Shown: piece after piece, positions 1 to 11,499 of the stretch
Numbering within the stretch: the first letter of the stretch is position 1
Layout: every line of letters starts with the position of its first letter
DNA from: Nannobrachium achirus
Lineage: Eukaryota; Chordata; Actinopteri; Myctophiformes; Myctophidae
Assembly (NCBI GenBank): GCA_963921795.1
Contig: OY997661.1
Span: forward strand, 34,775,470-34,839,469
DNA: 64,000 nucleotides
Reading direction: 5' to 3'
The notes under the pieces: generated by a model
What the model was told of the DNA's origin: nothing
Database searches by the model: none
What the model saw: only the letters and a program-made list of their open reading frames with translations
Program-made: the position numbers and the translations under genes

Positions 1-60
1 AGGTGTTTTATTTCATCTTTTTCCCCCGGACGGACCACCGAGCTGTGCGTGTTGTTGTTG

Positions 61-179
<119 letters not shown>

Positions 180-2930
180 CGAATGTTTAATCCGAAGGTC
201 TGCCGGCAGACTAGGACTACAAGCAAAAGAGGAGGGGTCTGACAACCTGGGGGTCTTAACAAACCCTGGGGGTAACACTGAGTTCTAAGCCTGGCCGGAA
301 AAGAAAGGGGTTTGGGGGTTGGACGTGGCCTGGCCAGAGTTACGGAGGGGTGTTTTAAGTGCTGACTCAAAGAGAAAACAAAGACAAGAAGCTAAACAAC
401 ACGGTGCATTTGACTATCGACATCGTCGCGAAAAAGAAATAATACGATGACTTGAAACTTTTTTTTTTTGACTGGCAGGGTTGTCGTTTTTTTTGTGAAC
501 CGTCACGGGTTGTTCGTCCAACCTTCGCTGTCACAGAATAATCCCCCTGTTCCACTCGAGGATCTGTAAGAAGTGCCTAAAAGTGATACGACGACGACAA
601 CAACAAATAAGTCCTTGCTATAAAGACCGCGGTAGCGGTCGAAACGTCACGGAAAGCAACGCGGCCGCACTGGGTCGGTTCAGTACGACACGTTGTGTCC
701 CCAAGCTGTGGCCGAAGATTCGTACGAGAGAGAGAGATGTCAAGTTTGATACACACTGTTGTGTTTTTTTGGAAGTTCCGAAACAGAGGTCAATTAAACA
801 TCACGTGTGACTTTGTAACTTGAAGAAGAAGAAAAAAAATCGAATAATAATGAATAAAAATCCCAGACTACACAAAACGACAAATCAAGAATAGCTTTGT
901 AGAATGTTCTTTTTTTTTCGGTGGACTCTTTCACAGTGTACCATTGTTTTTTGTTTTGTTTTGTTTAGTTTCCCCCCTACCATTGGGTTTTACGAGTAGT
1001 TTTTACACGAGGAACGTGAGTGAGAAAAAAAAAGTCAGATAAAAAATGTATTGTGAATGTGAACTGTGTACTGTATGTAATCTCGTATGTGTCGTTCATT
1101 CTCAGAGTTTATATTCACGGTTCTACAGAAATGTATTCAGAGTTATTTAAGACGTTTGTGTTGTGAGTACTATCAAGGTATGTTTGGAGTACAAGCCCCT
1201 TAACCCTCCCCCATCCATCTCCCAAACACAGAACAATATATTTTATTTTTTAATTTTATTATCTTTTTTTTTTTTTTTTTTTCAGTCAAGATCATATAGC
1301 ATGTTATTACACAGTTTTTTAGGTGACCCACCCCTCATATTAATTATTTGCGTTTTATTATGTGTTTTTATGGACGTGTTTTTAACTTGTGATACTAAAC
1401 GGTCTCTTTTTTATTCTTTTTTTTTTCTCCTTCTCTTATGGAAAATTATATTACGTTCATGGTGCTTGATTAACATCGACAATCCACAATGACAGACCTT
1501 TGAGTTAACCACTCCCACCCATGGCCCAAAAAATAATTGAACATTTGATTATTCTTGTTTAGGTTTTTTTTTTTTCTTTTTTTTTTAGATTCAGAAAGTT
1601 TAAAAAAAATGATATTTTTAACAATTTTCTGAAATCTGTAAAGAATTATAAAAACATAGTTGAATGTAAATTCCCTTTTTTAAATGGGTGAAAGTGGTTC
1701 AACCAGCGCATGGAGCACACTTTTTTCCTGACTTTTATTTTGTTTGGTTTCACTTTCGGTTTCATTCTTTCATAATTTTTTACTTTCTTTTCTCATTCAT
1801 TGTAGGTTTTCTTTTTTTTTCTTCTTTTTTTATGTCATGTTTGATCGTGGAAAGTGGTAAAAAAAAATGAAATATATGATTTTGTTGTAATTTATCTTGT
1901 TTTTAATCTCAAGTCGAAGTTTTGTCGGAACGATGTTGTAAACTATTGTATTTTGAGATGAATGTAATTTATTGAGCCGTGCTGCGTACGGCACGGTTGG
2001 TCACTCCCAAGGTTTAACCTGTCAGGTCAGCCAATGAGAAGTCAATCAGGAAGAGAGGGGTGGAGCTTAAACGATAATCCACCAATGGAGAGCCACTGGA
2101 CCGTTCTCGCCTTCTCATCCAATCGGGTTCACGGCGAGTAGAATTGCTTGTGTTGTTGGGAAAAATAAAAAGTTTATTATATACTAGATGACATTTTACC
2201 AAAAAATACTGAGAAAATAGTAAATAAAATTTGAAAAAATATGTACTTTTCACTCTAGCATAATAGTATTTCATAACAATATTAAGTTGTTGCTGTGTGG
2301 CGACCTTAACAGTTGCAATTACTAAAAGTTGGGTATTTTTGTAAATGATGTTACGTTGATTCTTTCTTTTTTGTTCCTTTTCCTAGAACACTGTACACAC
2401 GTTTAGATTGTATCGGAGATGCAAAAACATTTCTTATTACTCACTGAGATTATGACGATGACCTAATATTTTCATTAGTGGAAAACAAGCAGCGTCCAAA
2501 TAGAGCTGTGGACTGTAAAACACTTACATAGAGTTATCAATGTTACATAGATGATATATATATATTAATTAAATCTATAAATTAATAAGTCAGACGTACA
2601 ACTCTTTCCCCCGACAGAGAACTAACTCCCTTTGGTTTTCCACAAGTCTGAGACATTTATTCCAGCCGTATATGTATAGCTAGAGTTAAGGATTGCACTT
2701 TTTTCTTTTTCTTTTCCTTTTTTTTTTGTCATGTTTTAATACGAGATGGGTTTGGGTCTGGGAGTTACTGCTAAATGACCACAGTAAAGCCTGATTGTGA
2801 AGCCTGATTTATGTTTTGTCACGTGCCGCAGTCATGCACCCGAGTCAAGCATCTTTAACCCGTTAAAATTCTACAAATGACTTCTAAATCCTTAACAGTT
2901 TTCTGAAAAAAAAAAACTTGTGTTGCTATA
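180..2930. other. AT-rich non-coding stretch, 3'-UTR-like
   Basis: No convincing coding exon is visible. The sequence is AT-rich, with many T runs and TGTAAAC/TTGTAATTT-type motifs, and is nearly free of the MITEs that fill the rest of the window. It resembles the long distal 3' UTR of a gene to the left. In mammals the upstream neighbour of RAP2A on the same strand is MBNL2, so an mbnl-type 3' UTR is a reasonable but untested inference. Confidence 0.35.
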
Positions 2931-3070
2931 ACTCAGTGGTTCTCAAACCTTGAGAACCACTAGACCCCCAAAACGTGAAGGACCCCCCAAAACGATATAT
3001 GTATTTGGCTGCCAAACCCCATCTCAAAAATATTTTTTTTCCAGGGACCACCAGAAGCTAATATTTAAGT
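2931..3070. repeat. hAT-like MITE fragment
   Basis: Starts with a CAGTGGTTCTCAAAC-type terminus and continues with the dispersed text about 'gaccccc...aaaacgatat...tatttggc' that recurs near 29.27 kb and 42.7 kb (inverted). No matching right end was found, so this is a fragment. Confidence 0.6.
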
Positions 3071-3335
3071 TAGAAATGTTAGCTTAAAAAAAATGGAAGA
3101 TATACAAGCAGATATGCGAATATTTTAATATATATATGGGGATGCTTTCCGGGTTTTAAAGTATTGCACACCAAAGACACCAATCACACACCACAGTTAC
3201 GCACCTACTGTAAGTCATCATGCTGAAAATTACTATAAGCAAGGTAAAGACTAAAGCAGACGGTGAAGAGTGCCTGAAGAACCTAGCGTCAGTCTAAACA
3301 ATGTCCCAATGAATGTGCAATCTGAACATTTAAAC

Positions 3336-3768
3336 TAGTGGTTCTCAACCTTTTTCGGCTGCGACCCCCAAAATAATCATATTTGAACTGGGGACCCCCC
3401 CACCCCCCAACCTGCGCAAGCACTTGGAATTGTAGGAGTTGGCATTACATTTAGTTTGACTCGATCAATTCCATTGTGAAAATAGCCGATCTACATGCTC
3501 ATTGCGAGGCGTTGTGAGCTTGTAGATCTGCTATTTTCACAATTTCTACCTTTAATATTTGACAATTTCACCATTGTTTGACCAGAGGTACTAAAAAGTC
3601 CCTAAATGGTCACTTCAGAAATGTGCAGATACATCTCCAGTATTCACTTATTTACTTATACTGTATGTTGGTCTGTTTACTGCAGAGTGAGAAAACAATG
3701 TTAACATTTAGCTAAACATCTGGGGACCCCCCCAAATAATTTGGGGACCCACAGGTTGAGAACCATTG
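3336..3768. mobile_element. hAT-like MITE with 8-bp TSD (family B)
   Basis: A 433-bp element flanked by perfect 8-bp duplications ATTTAAAC (3328-3335 and 3769-3776). Termini are TAGTGGTTCTCAACCT and, inverted, CAATGGTTCTCAACCT. It has no coding capacity. The palindrome core at 3473-3543 lies inside. Eight-bp TSDs and this terminus type are characteristic of hAT transposons. Confidence 0.88.
3473..3543. repeat. palindrome core, copy 1
   Basis: Two-arm hairpin with outer arms ATTGTGAAAATAGC and GCTATTTTCACAAT. The left arm reads CCGATC and the right arm mirrors CAGATC. It lies inside the family B MITE. Confidence 0.85.
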
Positions 3769-3776
3769 ATTTAAAC

Positions 3777-5266
3777 TACTAGGCTACCGTTTAAACAGTG
3801 AACCTATAGAATCCGTTCAAATACCATCTAATTTGCGATCTTAACATTGTGGTCAAGCCTAAGTAACACCCACAGCCATTGTAGAGCAAAATATACAAAT
3901 AGTTTCCAATTTGTTTGTGTGTTAACTCATCCACTACATTGGACGAGTTTGACGAGCTATAGTTATGGGTCCACTCTGCTTATGACGAATATGACGAGCT
4001 ATCAATTAGCTTTAATAACTATAAAACAAAAAAGTATGATCGCCGATTTGCCGTCCATAGCGCTCTGTGGACCCGCCCTATTCACAAAAAACGGATCTGG
4101 ATGTTCCAGAACGGAAATGGGGGGGCGGGACAACGACGCCTGTATCCTGTCTGCCGAAATGTCATCCGGTTTAATGTTGTGCAACACCAGCGTGGCGCTC
4201 CGTCGGTTTCGCTTTGAGCGATGGAAGGCTGTAGTGCTTTGTTGCTTACCCTGCCTGGATCGTATTGTGAATGCAATCGGTGAACCATCGCGCAATGGAT
4301 TCGCGCGCGCCCACGTTAAAGGTAGGCAAAATCCTGGCGGTGTGGACCCTCAGAAGGGTCTTAAAAATAGCGGTGGGTGAGTTAATAGGCTATTTTGGCG
4401 CACAACACCACTGTGCGCCGATGCATAAGTCAGGCTTGACTCGAAGGATCGGTCACAACCAGCAACAACCCTTAAAGTATGTTTAATTGAGCATCTTGCA
4501 TGGAAAAAGAGAAAATCTTTCTTTTTTTTATTTCTTACTAAACGATAACGTAACTGAATGTTTCTAGTTCTGCCTGAGGAAGTAAAGAAAACCTGAAAAA
4601 AAGTTTTATTTATTCTTTATTTTTTATTTTTTGCAACCCACAATGCCCTGGAATCCTATTGAGATGAAATGTAATAATGTTCTTTTTTTGATACGTGTTG
4701 ACAATGACTGACTGATGGTTAAAAAATATATAAGTAAAAAGAAATGAAATGTAAGCACTTTCTGAGCAGTTGGGCATGTCGAACAGACTCAGCTTATCCA
4801 GACAACATTGCCTTATCTTGAATCCATCGCGCTTAAGGTTTTTACGTTTTTAAAAGAGCTCTTAATACGCATTTATTATTTAACTCAAGACCGTACGACA
4901 ACGACCCATCTATTCTACTGAACACACTTCTCAGTTTCGTTTCAATTTTTTTTTTCCTGTTTTTAAGTTTTTTAGACTTACGTCGCTAGGCCAAAAGGTT
5001 TCGACCAGGGGTCATCAATATGTCCGTACGTGGACAAATGTGTCCGTGTCAAGTTTTAGATTTTCTTTTTTACACCCCATTATAATGTTCTTATTTTGAT
5101 CTCGATTACTGAATGTCAAGTCTCCTGTTTATCTTCAGAATATGTATGACACTGATTTACTATGACACAATGTGTGACACATCATATGAGTCTACTAGTC
5201 CTCAAATGTTTTGTTTGCAAGGATCGGACCGCATTCACGCTGAGAGTGTACAAATGGTCCATTTGG
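3777..5266. other. intergenic, one GC-rich patch
   Basis: Mostly AT-rich and unremarkable. A GC/CpG-richer patch at about 4040-4375 holds open frames on both strands (up to 177 codons, 3847-4380 on +), but I recognise no domain, and overlapping frames on both strands argue for composition rather than coding. It may be a small CpG island or decayed element. Confidence 0.3.
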
Positions 5267-5274
5267 CTCCATTT

Positions 5275-5683
5275 CAGGCACATGCACACATAGACATCAA
5301 AGGGCCCTTTTATCTGTCTGTAAAAAGTGCCCTCTCCAGACCATGAATGCAGTTTTCACTATGGTGAAAGAAATGCAAATGCCCCGTTTCCATGCCATAC
5401 CTGAAGGCAGCATTCAAGAGAATTGTATTGTCCAATCTCTCCTGAACTTGAATGCAGCATCTTATGTTGAAAGAATTGCCCTCTCTGTGTAGAAATCCAT
5501 GCCGTTACACCACATCTCCAGTATTGACTTTGATTATGCTTAGTTCAGTGTGGTATCAAGTACTGAAAATAACCGACCTCCAAGCTCACAACGCGTCGCA
5601 GCGCGGTGCGTTGTATATCTTCACCAAAAGGCCCTTTTAGAAATTTCAGCACCTGCCTCTCTAACATTCTCTTCACGTCCCTG
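5275..5683. mobile_element. hAT-like MITE with 8-bp TSD (family F, copy 1)
   Basis: 409-bp element flanked by perfect 8-bp TSD CTCCATTT (5267-5274, 5684-5691). Left terminus CAGGCACATGCAC, right terminus CACGTCCCTG. The body is shared with the copies at 27100-27536 and 51996-52448. It carries a partial palindrome core at 5562-5618. Confidence 0.88.
5562..5618. repeat. palindrome core, partial copy
   Basis: Left arm is intact (GACCTCCAAGCTCACAACGCG) but the right arm is truncated after GTGCGTTGT. Same internal location as in the two other family F elements. Confidence 0.7.
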
Positions 5684-5691
5684 CTCCATTT

Positions 5692-6648
5692 GTACACTCA
5701 GAGTTGCAGACCTTTTAGGGTCATTCAGGGTTGGCTCTTTATGCGTTTCTGGTAATAATATTGTCCACTCATTTTGTATGTCTGTGGCAAAAAAAAAGAA
5801 AAAATCACCACAAGCCAACATGACGATGAACCCCTGAGCCACCCTGATTCCCAAATGTCCTCGTGTGATTGACGCGATGCCTAATCATTTATCCTCTGTC
5901 GCACGGCGGTGGGACTTGCCCGAAAAGCGATGCAATGCGTCACTTGGTGGAGTATGAATTGAGCTTTAAAAATGGAACCGAATGTCCCTTTAAAAAAAAA
6001 AGAAGAAGAAACTCTGGGCCCATGCAGAATAATCTGGAGTGTTGAATCCGCCACTTTAAACCTAGCATTAACAAAGGCACAAATTCCCGATTGTGCTCGC
6101 AAGATTGGCTACCCGCTGTATGATTTTAAGTACAGGGCTTTAGTGGTCCACTTTTCGAGTTGATACCAATGATACTAATTAAGGCTCTGGTCAAACAGAG
6201 TCAGGGTGCTGTCTGATATTGTGCATTCTGGCTCGCTGGAAACACTCTGCTACACCAGTGGGTCTCAAAGTGTGGTCCAGGACCCTTATGGTTCCTTGGG
6301 GGTTCCAAATGACCCCTTAAAGGGTGTGTTTATTAGTTATGGGTGGTCTGTGAAATAAAAGGTTTGAGAACCACTGCGCTACATGGAATGGAACAGAGCC
6401 TTTATTAATATCATTGGTAACACCTTTGAAGGAAGTGCGAAGACACCTCCATTCAAACAGAAATGGAAAACACCCCAACTTAGAAACATCCCCATTCAGA
6501 AATACCTCCACTGAGGTTAGGTTTAGTTGACACCTCCATTTAGAATAATGGAAGTCAATCTTCTGAATGGCAATGTTTCTGAATGGAGATGTGTAACTCC
6601 CAACTTCTCTCCAATAAGGCTGCTGTGCAGTGTGCATATAGCCTATTG
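5692..6648. other. non-coding, degraded repeats
   Basis: No gene seen. Contains A-rich runs (5785-5805, 5990-6010) and a degraded '...gtggtccaggaccctt...ggttccttggggg...gagaaccactg' MITE-like piece near 6260-6385. Confidence 0.4.
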
Positions 6649-6755
6649 CAGGGTTCCACAATTAGTTTTCCCCAAGGGCCAAATCATGTCTAGGGTACCA
6701 AACCGAGGGCCACAACATTGCAGGGGGCGACGGTGCTACTCAAGCGACAGTTCGG

Positions 6756-7003
6756 ATATCGTCGTTGTCGGGTGAAAATCTTGTATGTCCAAAACCGTTC
6801 GTTTTGCATTTATCATTTTAAAAATGTGAAAACAGACGATCTACAAGCACACAACGCCTCACACCGCGAGGCGTTATGTGCTTGTAGATCTACTGTTTTC
6901 ACTATTTTTGTGCGACGGCTTTGTTTGATGAAGCAGGGCTTGACTTTGTGAAAGAACGTACACATTTTGAGATACGGGTTTTCCACCCAACAATGACGAT
7001 ATA
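6756..7003. mobile_element. nested TIR element (family V)
   Basis: About 248 bp with inverted termini ATATCGTCGTTGTCGGGTG and its imperfect complement CACCCAACAATGACGATAT. The same family recurs near 40.57-40.73, 48.77-48.96 and 49.09-49.57 kb. The palindrome core (6826-6902) is central. Confidence 0.75.
6826..6902. repeat. palindrome core, copy 2
   Basis: Arms GTGAAAACAGACGATCTAC and GTAGATCTACTGTTTTCAC. This is the AAAACAG variant: both arms carry C/G where other copies carry T/A. GCACACA pairs with TATGTGC. Confidence 0.85.
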
Positions 7004-7104
7004 CTAGTGTTGTTGCTGCTCTTATACCACCATTATTACTGGGGTTGGTGGGGGCCAGACAGTAGCTCCCCGCGGGCCGCCTATTGGGGAACCCTGGCAT
7101 ATTG

Positions 7105-7394
7105 CATTATAAAGAACAAAATAAAATAAAATGCTCCGGGTCAAACGACTTCCTTGATAAGGGAGCTACAACGACACTCCAAGTGGATCCAATTTGGATT
7201 TTGCAGTGTTCTAGTTATTTGTTGAATCAAACTTGCGTTTTGTTGTTGACGTATTGATAATTCTGTGATCACAGATTGGATGCCATTTCTTTCCGGACAG
7301 AAACCTGAGATATCTCCATATTTCAACTTCTTTTCATGAATTAACGTTAATCATGCGTTACCATACAATAATAAGAGTATCGAGTATAAGAATT
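7105..7394. other. non-coding, nothing recognised
   Basis: About 290 bp, AT-rich, no repeat or gene recognised. Confidence 0.4.
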
Positions 7395-7471
7395 GTGAAA
7401 ATAGCAGATCTACAAGCTCACATCGGGTCGTGATATGACGCGGTGTGAGCTTGTGGATCAGATATTTTCAC
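7395..7471. repeat. palindrome core, copy 3
   Basis: Outer arms GTGAAAATAG and, imperfectly, ATATTTTCAC. The centre has diverged (CATCGGGTCG...GCGGTG). Confidence 0.8.
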
Positions 7472-8230
7472 TATTGTTCTTTTTTATATAATAAAAAAAA
7501 GGAACGGTTTGGACTTTTCACCTGATAGTGGTGATATCAAAGTGATCCGAATCCTTTGTTTTTTTAACAACCCAAATCCAAATCTTATTGATGTTTAGAA
7601 CTCTTGGGCCCAGGTGAGTGGAAATAAGTTTGTGTAGGAGCAGAGGGTGTCCAGATTGCCATTGACAGCTTTAGCCAGCGGAGGGCACTGTTGTACATTA
7701 AAGGTAATGACTTGTTGTGACTGCTGTGGAATCACTGAAGCAGTAGAAACTAATTTAAACATGACTTGACAAAGAAGACCCTATAGGTTTCTAGTTTCGA
7801 TGTAAACTTTTTATTTCTTTCTTCTTTTTGTTCTTTTCCTTTTTGCATATATTTTGTGCTATTTTATGTTTCTAATAGTCAAATGTTTCTTTGGTTCCAA
7901 CAAGATAGTGTAAAAAATATCTCTATTGAAAGAAAGAAATAAAGAAAATTTAAAGGATGTGTTCCTCATGTTTCTATTTTTGGTGGTCTCTGATTGGGGG
8001 GTTGTGCATGTCATTTGTTTATTTTCTCTGGAATACATTGAGGGCAGGGCAGGACCCAAATTTTCAGTGATGCCGAGATTACCAAAAGAAACACACACAC
8101 ACACAACATAGTCATAATATTGAAATAACAGGATACAAACGAGGTTGTGTAGAAGGTAACTGTCTGGTTCCCAAACCTTTTAGCTCGAGACCAAAACGAG
8201 AAATTAGACGTTTTCCTGGTACCTAGGATA
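7472..8230. other. non-coding, nothing recognised
   Basis: AT-rich, no coding exon. A short (CA)n is at 8089-8105. Confidence 0.4.
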
Positions 8231-8301
8231 GTGAAAATAGCCGATCTACAAGCTCACCGCTTCGTACCCGCATTGTGTACTTGTAAATCAGCTATTTTAA
8301 C
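8231..8301. repeat. palindrome core, copy 4
   Basis: Left arm GTGAAAATAGCCGATCTACAA is intact; the right arm is decayed (TTGTAAATCAGCTATTTTAAC). Confidence 0.75.
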
Positions 8302-8599
8302 TACTTCTTAAACATTAGTTTTTCTAATTTATGGTATTTCTTAGATTTTTCTTTTATTTCATAAAAAAAATATATGCACTTTATATATATATATATATAT
8401 ACTTTTTTTTTTTATAATTAAAAAACAAAATGTAAGAGACTAAAAACAAAGAGAAAATCAGACAGAAAAATCTGTCTGCGACCCATACAACATGGGTCCC
8501 GAACTGGTGGTGTAGGTCAGTGGTTCTCGACCTGTGGGTGGGGAATCGCAGCAGATCTTCTATTTTCAACATATTTATCTGTGGAACAAAGTCACACTC

Positions 8600-8851
8600 G
8601 CTCACGATTCGAACCCAGGTCTCCCGCGTGAAAGTCCAATATCTTAACCATCTGATCCAAAAGGCTATCCCTGTGGACTGAGGGAGATAGACTTTTGAGG
8701 CCATCAGGCTGAGGCAGTGAGTCACTCTAATGTAACGCACAGGATTCGAACCCAGGTCTCCCGCACAGGTCTAACCATTGAGCCAAAGGGACTGAGGGAG
8801 ATCCCAGGCTTTTGAGGCCATCAGGCTGAGGCAGTGAGTCACTCTGCTACA
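8600..8851 (-). repeat. two tandem tRNA-like/LTR-like units
   Basis: Read on the minus strand, two related units (about 8731-8851 and 8600-8733) each run through CTCACTGCCTCAGCCTGATG, CTCAAAAG, a tRNA-like segment (GGTTA...GCGGGAGACCTGGGTTCGAA, the last part like a Pol III B box), and the first ends GCGTTACA. They are homologous to the LTR-like repeats at 9916-10256. No primer-binding site lies between them. Could be a tRNA-derived SINE dimer or degenerate LTRs. Confidence 0.55.
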
Positions 8852-9123
8852 CCAAGATGTAGGCCTGATGTAGGCCATGCTTCAGAGCCCAGACTTCAGC
8901 GTAGAGTTGGGGCGAATCCGATATTTCCGTGACCGTGGAGAGCGGAGGTCCGTTTCTTAGTGGTTTAGTCAAGTAGGCCTATGACGGTTAAATAACAAAT
9001 TGAGCTCCCATGCGGGCAGCCGCTGAAAGTTTGTCTCATTCACTTACTATACACTATTCTATCCACCTCTTTCCGCGGGAATTTACTGGAGAATTGTTTG
9101 CATCACACTTCCAGTTAACAGCA

Positions 9124-9176
9124 GACATGCAAGCTCACGTCGCGTCGCAGATGCAGCCGTTGTGAGCTTGTAGATC
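9124..9176. repeat. palindrome core, copy 5
   Basis: Core arms only: GCAAGCTCACGTCGCG versus GTTGTGAGCTTGTAGATC; the outer AT-rich arms are lost. Confidence 0.7.
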
Positions 9177-9239
9177 ACACTCGACTGCGGTGCCGGAAGC
9201 TCCGTCCAACTTCTGCGCAATGCACGATGGGATGTTGGA

Positions 9240-9430
9240 AAGTTGTGGATAAAGGGAAAAAAATAATCTGCTTGAAGTAGCATGTGAGGGGTCAAACTAG
9301 GGGTTTTTAATTATTCTGAATCAATTGCAAGCATTTGTTTTGCATGAAAAACATTCCTTGGGCTAAAAACGGACCCCAAAAGACTGTGAAAAGTGATGAC
9401 TCATCACTAAACCATAGTATTGTGGAATTC
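9240..9430 (-). repeat. internal fragment of long-TIR element (family J)
   Basis: Matches, in inverted orientation, the interior of the long-TIR element at 39258-39696 (shared text around AAAGTGATGACTCATCACTA and GCAAGCATTTGTTTTGCA). Both terminal repeats are missing. Confidence 0.65.
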
Positions 9431-9915
9431 ACCCCAACTAGCCTACATTACAACAAACTTGGAGTGCTTTGTGCCAAGATGTAGGCCAGATTTATAGGCC
9501 CCGCTCCAGAGCCCGGACAACACCAGTTGTTGGAGCTTATTCAGCTTAGCTCCTTCCAGGAGCACCACTCAAAAATGTAAATACTCAACTTAAGTGCAGA
9601 TACTCAAGACAGGCATCTACAGTAAGTACAGTAGTATACTGTCCACCACTACAAAAGCAGAGATATTTGTGCAGTCAGCAGTATGTTCATATACGAACTA
9701 TGGATATAATGTGTTTCCTTTAAATTAATCTGCAGCGGTGCTCAATGTGAGGTCCTGGGACCCTCAGGGGTCCTCGAGGGGATACCAGGGGTCCACAGAA
9801 GAATTATAGTTCATCTTCACCATACAAGTAAATACAAGAAAAAAAAATACTATTTTGATGTGATCCCGAGATTCCCGACACAGTAAAATATGTTAATATA
9901 TACAGTATATATATA
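9431..9915. other. degraded MITE material
   Basis: Pieces of interspersed elements also seen near 8.86 and 27.0 kb ('gtgccaagatgtagg', 'gagcccggac') and near 29.3 kb. No gene. Confidence 0.4.
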
Positions 9916-10256
9916 TGTGGCGGAGAGAGTCGCAGCCCCAGCCTGAAGCCTCAAAACTCTAGTATCTGCTCTCGTTCCATAGGGATATCCCTTTGGAGTG
10001 ATGGTTAAGGTATTGGACTTTCACGCGGGAGACGCGGATCGCCTCCGTTACATTGGTGCCGTGACCCGGATCCGGGCTTCCCCGTAGGAGGAGGTCAAAG
10101 GGGGGTGAGTGCGGCGGAGAGAGTCGCAGCCCCAGCCTGCAGCATCAAAAGTCTAGTATCTGCTCTCGTTCCATAGAGATATCCCTTTGGAGTGATGGTT
10201 AAGATATTGGACTTGGTTCGAAGCCGGGTGGGGAGGTTCGGATCATCTCCGTTACA
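9916..10256 (+). mobile_element. TRIM-like mini LTR element
   Basis: Two direct repeats (9916-10052 and 10110-10256) begin TG(T/C)GGCGGAGAGAGTC and end CCGTTACA, so each starts TG and ends CA. Between them are only 57 bp: a primer-binding-site-like TGGTGCCGTGACCCGGAT (10054-10071), close to the complement of the tRNA-His 3' end, and a purine tract (about 10097-10109) abutting the second repeat. Four-bp TATA flanks both sides, in a TA-rich target. There is no coding capacity. The repeats themselves contain a tRNA-like segment (GATGGTTAAG.TATTGGACTT). Alternative: a gypsy element reduced by internal deletion. Confidence 0.7.
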
Positions 10257-10449
10257 TATATATCTGTATATATATACAATATTTTTTTAAATTGTGGAAC
10301 CAAATGTTGTATCTTTTACGACTATAGTGTTACAAATGAATAAATAAACACTTTTTACTATAGGACACTGTTTTCCAAAATGAGTCCCTTTTTTATGGGT
10401 TTTCAACTTTTATTGTTTCCTACATTTTGTTTTTAATTATTACTAGAAG

Positions 10450-10474
10450 CTGGGCCGCCCTTCGGGCGGCCCAG
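10450..10474. repeat. GC-rich perfect stem-loop
   Basis: Eleven-bp perfect arms (CTGGGCCGCCC / GGGCGGCCCAG) around a TTC loop, within a wider ACTAGA...TCTAGT setting. It marks the left edge of the CArG-containing array. Confidence 0.8.
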
Positions 10475-10564
10475 CGTCTAGTCGGCGACCTGGCCAACTC
10501 GGAACAATGTAAATAGGGAATGAATGCCCCGCCCTTTAATGCAAACCCCATTATACCTGTTTTC

Positions 10565-11480
10565 ATAGGACCCGTTTTGACCATTTGTCTGCCTGTGTCC
10601 ATTTATGCCCATATATGGAGATATCTGTATCTGTCTGTCTGTCGGTGTCCATTTTATGTCCATATATGGAGATCACTGCAGTTATAGTTCTGGGTCCATT
10701 TTATGCCCATATATGCCCATATATGGAGATATCTGTCTATCTGCGTCCATTTTATGCCCATATATGGAGATCTCTGTATCTGTCTGTCTGTGTCCCTTTT
10801 ATGCCCGTATATGGAGATCTTTGTGATTCTGCATCCATTGTATGCCCATATATGCCATATATGGAGATATATGTTTATCTGCGTCCATTTTATGCCCATA
10901 TATGAGATTTCTGTCGCTTTTTCAAACAGATGGTCAAAACGGGTCCTATGACAACAGGTATAATGGGGTTTGCATTAAAGGGGGAACCGGCACTGTGTCT
11001 GCAACACAGTCGGAGGCACAGACAGATACAGAGATCTCCATAATGGGAATAAAGGGACACAGACAAACAGATGGAGGAGGAGACAAACTTAATGCAAACC
11101 CCATTATACCTGTTGTCATAGGACCCGTTTTGACCATACCGGCACTGTGTCTGCAACACAGTCGGAGGCACAGACAGATACAGAGATCTCCATAATGGGA
11201 ATAAAGGGACACAGACAAACAGATGGAGGAGGAGACAAACTTAATGCAAACCCCATTATACCTGTTGTCATAGGACCCGTTTTGACCATCTGTTTGCCTG
11301 TGTCCATTTATGCCCATATATGGAGATATCTGTATCTGTCTGTCTGCGTCCACTTTATGCCCATATATGGAGATCTTTGACCATCTGTTTGCCTGTGTCC
11401 ATTTATGCCCATATATGGAGATATCTGTATTTGTCTGTCTGCATCCATTTTATGCCCATATATGGAGATCTATGCAGACA
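10565..11480. repeat. array of CCATATATGG-containing repeats
   Basis: Degenerate 45-50 bp units, roughly 'tttatgcccatatatgg' then 'agatctctgt' then (CTGT)n, in direct and partly inverted order, alternating with a unit of about 150 bp that mixes CACAGACAGATACAG with AATGCAAACCCC. I count nine exact CCATATATGG decamers: 10609, 10660, 10717, 10758, 10855, 11314, 11361, 11409 and 11456. CC(A/T)6GG is the CArG consensus for SRF. The array ends about 2 kb upstream of the rap2 start codon. Confidence 0.85.
10987..11290. repeat. 152-bp tandem duplication
   Basis: The text starting CCGGCACTGTGTCTGC at 10987 recurs nearly exactly at 11139 (period 152), including the shared AATGCAAACCCC and ACCCGTTTTGACCAT parts. 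It is a recent duplication within the array. Confidence 0.85.
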
Positions 11481-11499
11481 CAGTGCCAGTTCCAGAAAA

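Larger units (their letters stand above)
6649..7096. mobile_element. hAT-like MITE hosting a second MITE
   Basis: 448-bp element with termini CAGGGTTCCAC and GGGGAACCCTG, flanked by GCCTATTG (6641-6648) and GCATATTG (7097-7104), a 7/8 target duplication. A separate TIR element (6756-7003) lies in the middle and itself contains a palindrome core: three nested layers. Confidence 0.85.

Noticed and set aside
3847-4380. 177-codon + strand frame with overlapping minus frames
   Set aside because: No recognisable domain, frames on both strands, and only a GC-rich patch explains the openness. Kept as a region note, not a gene.
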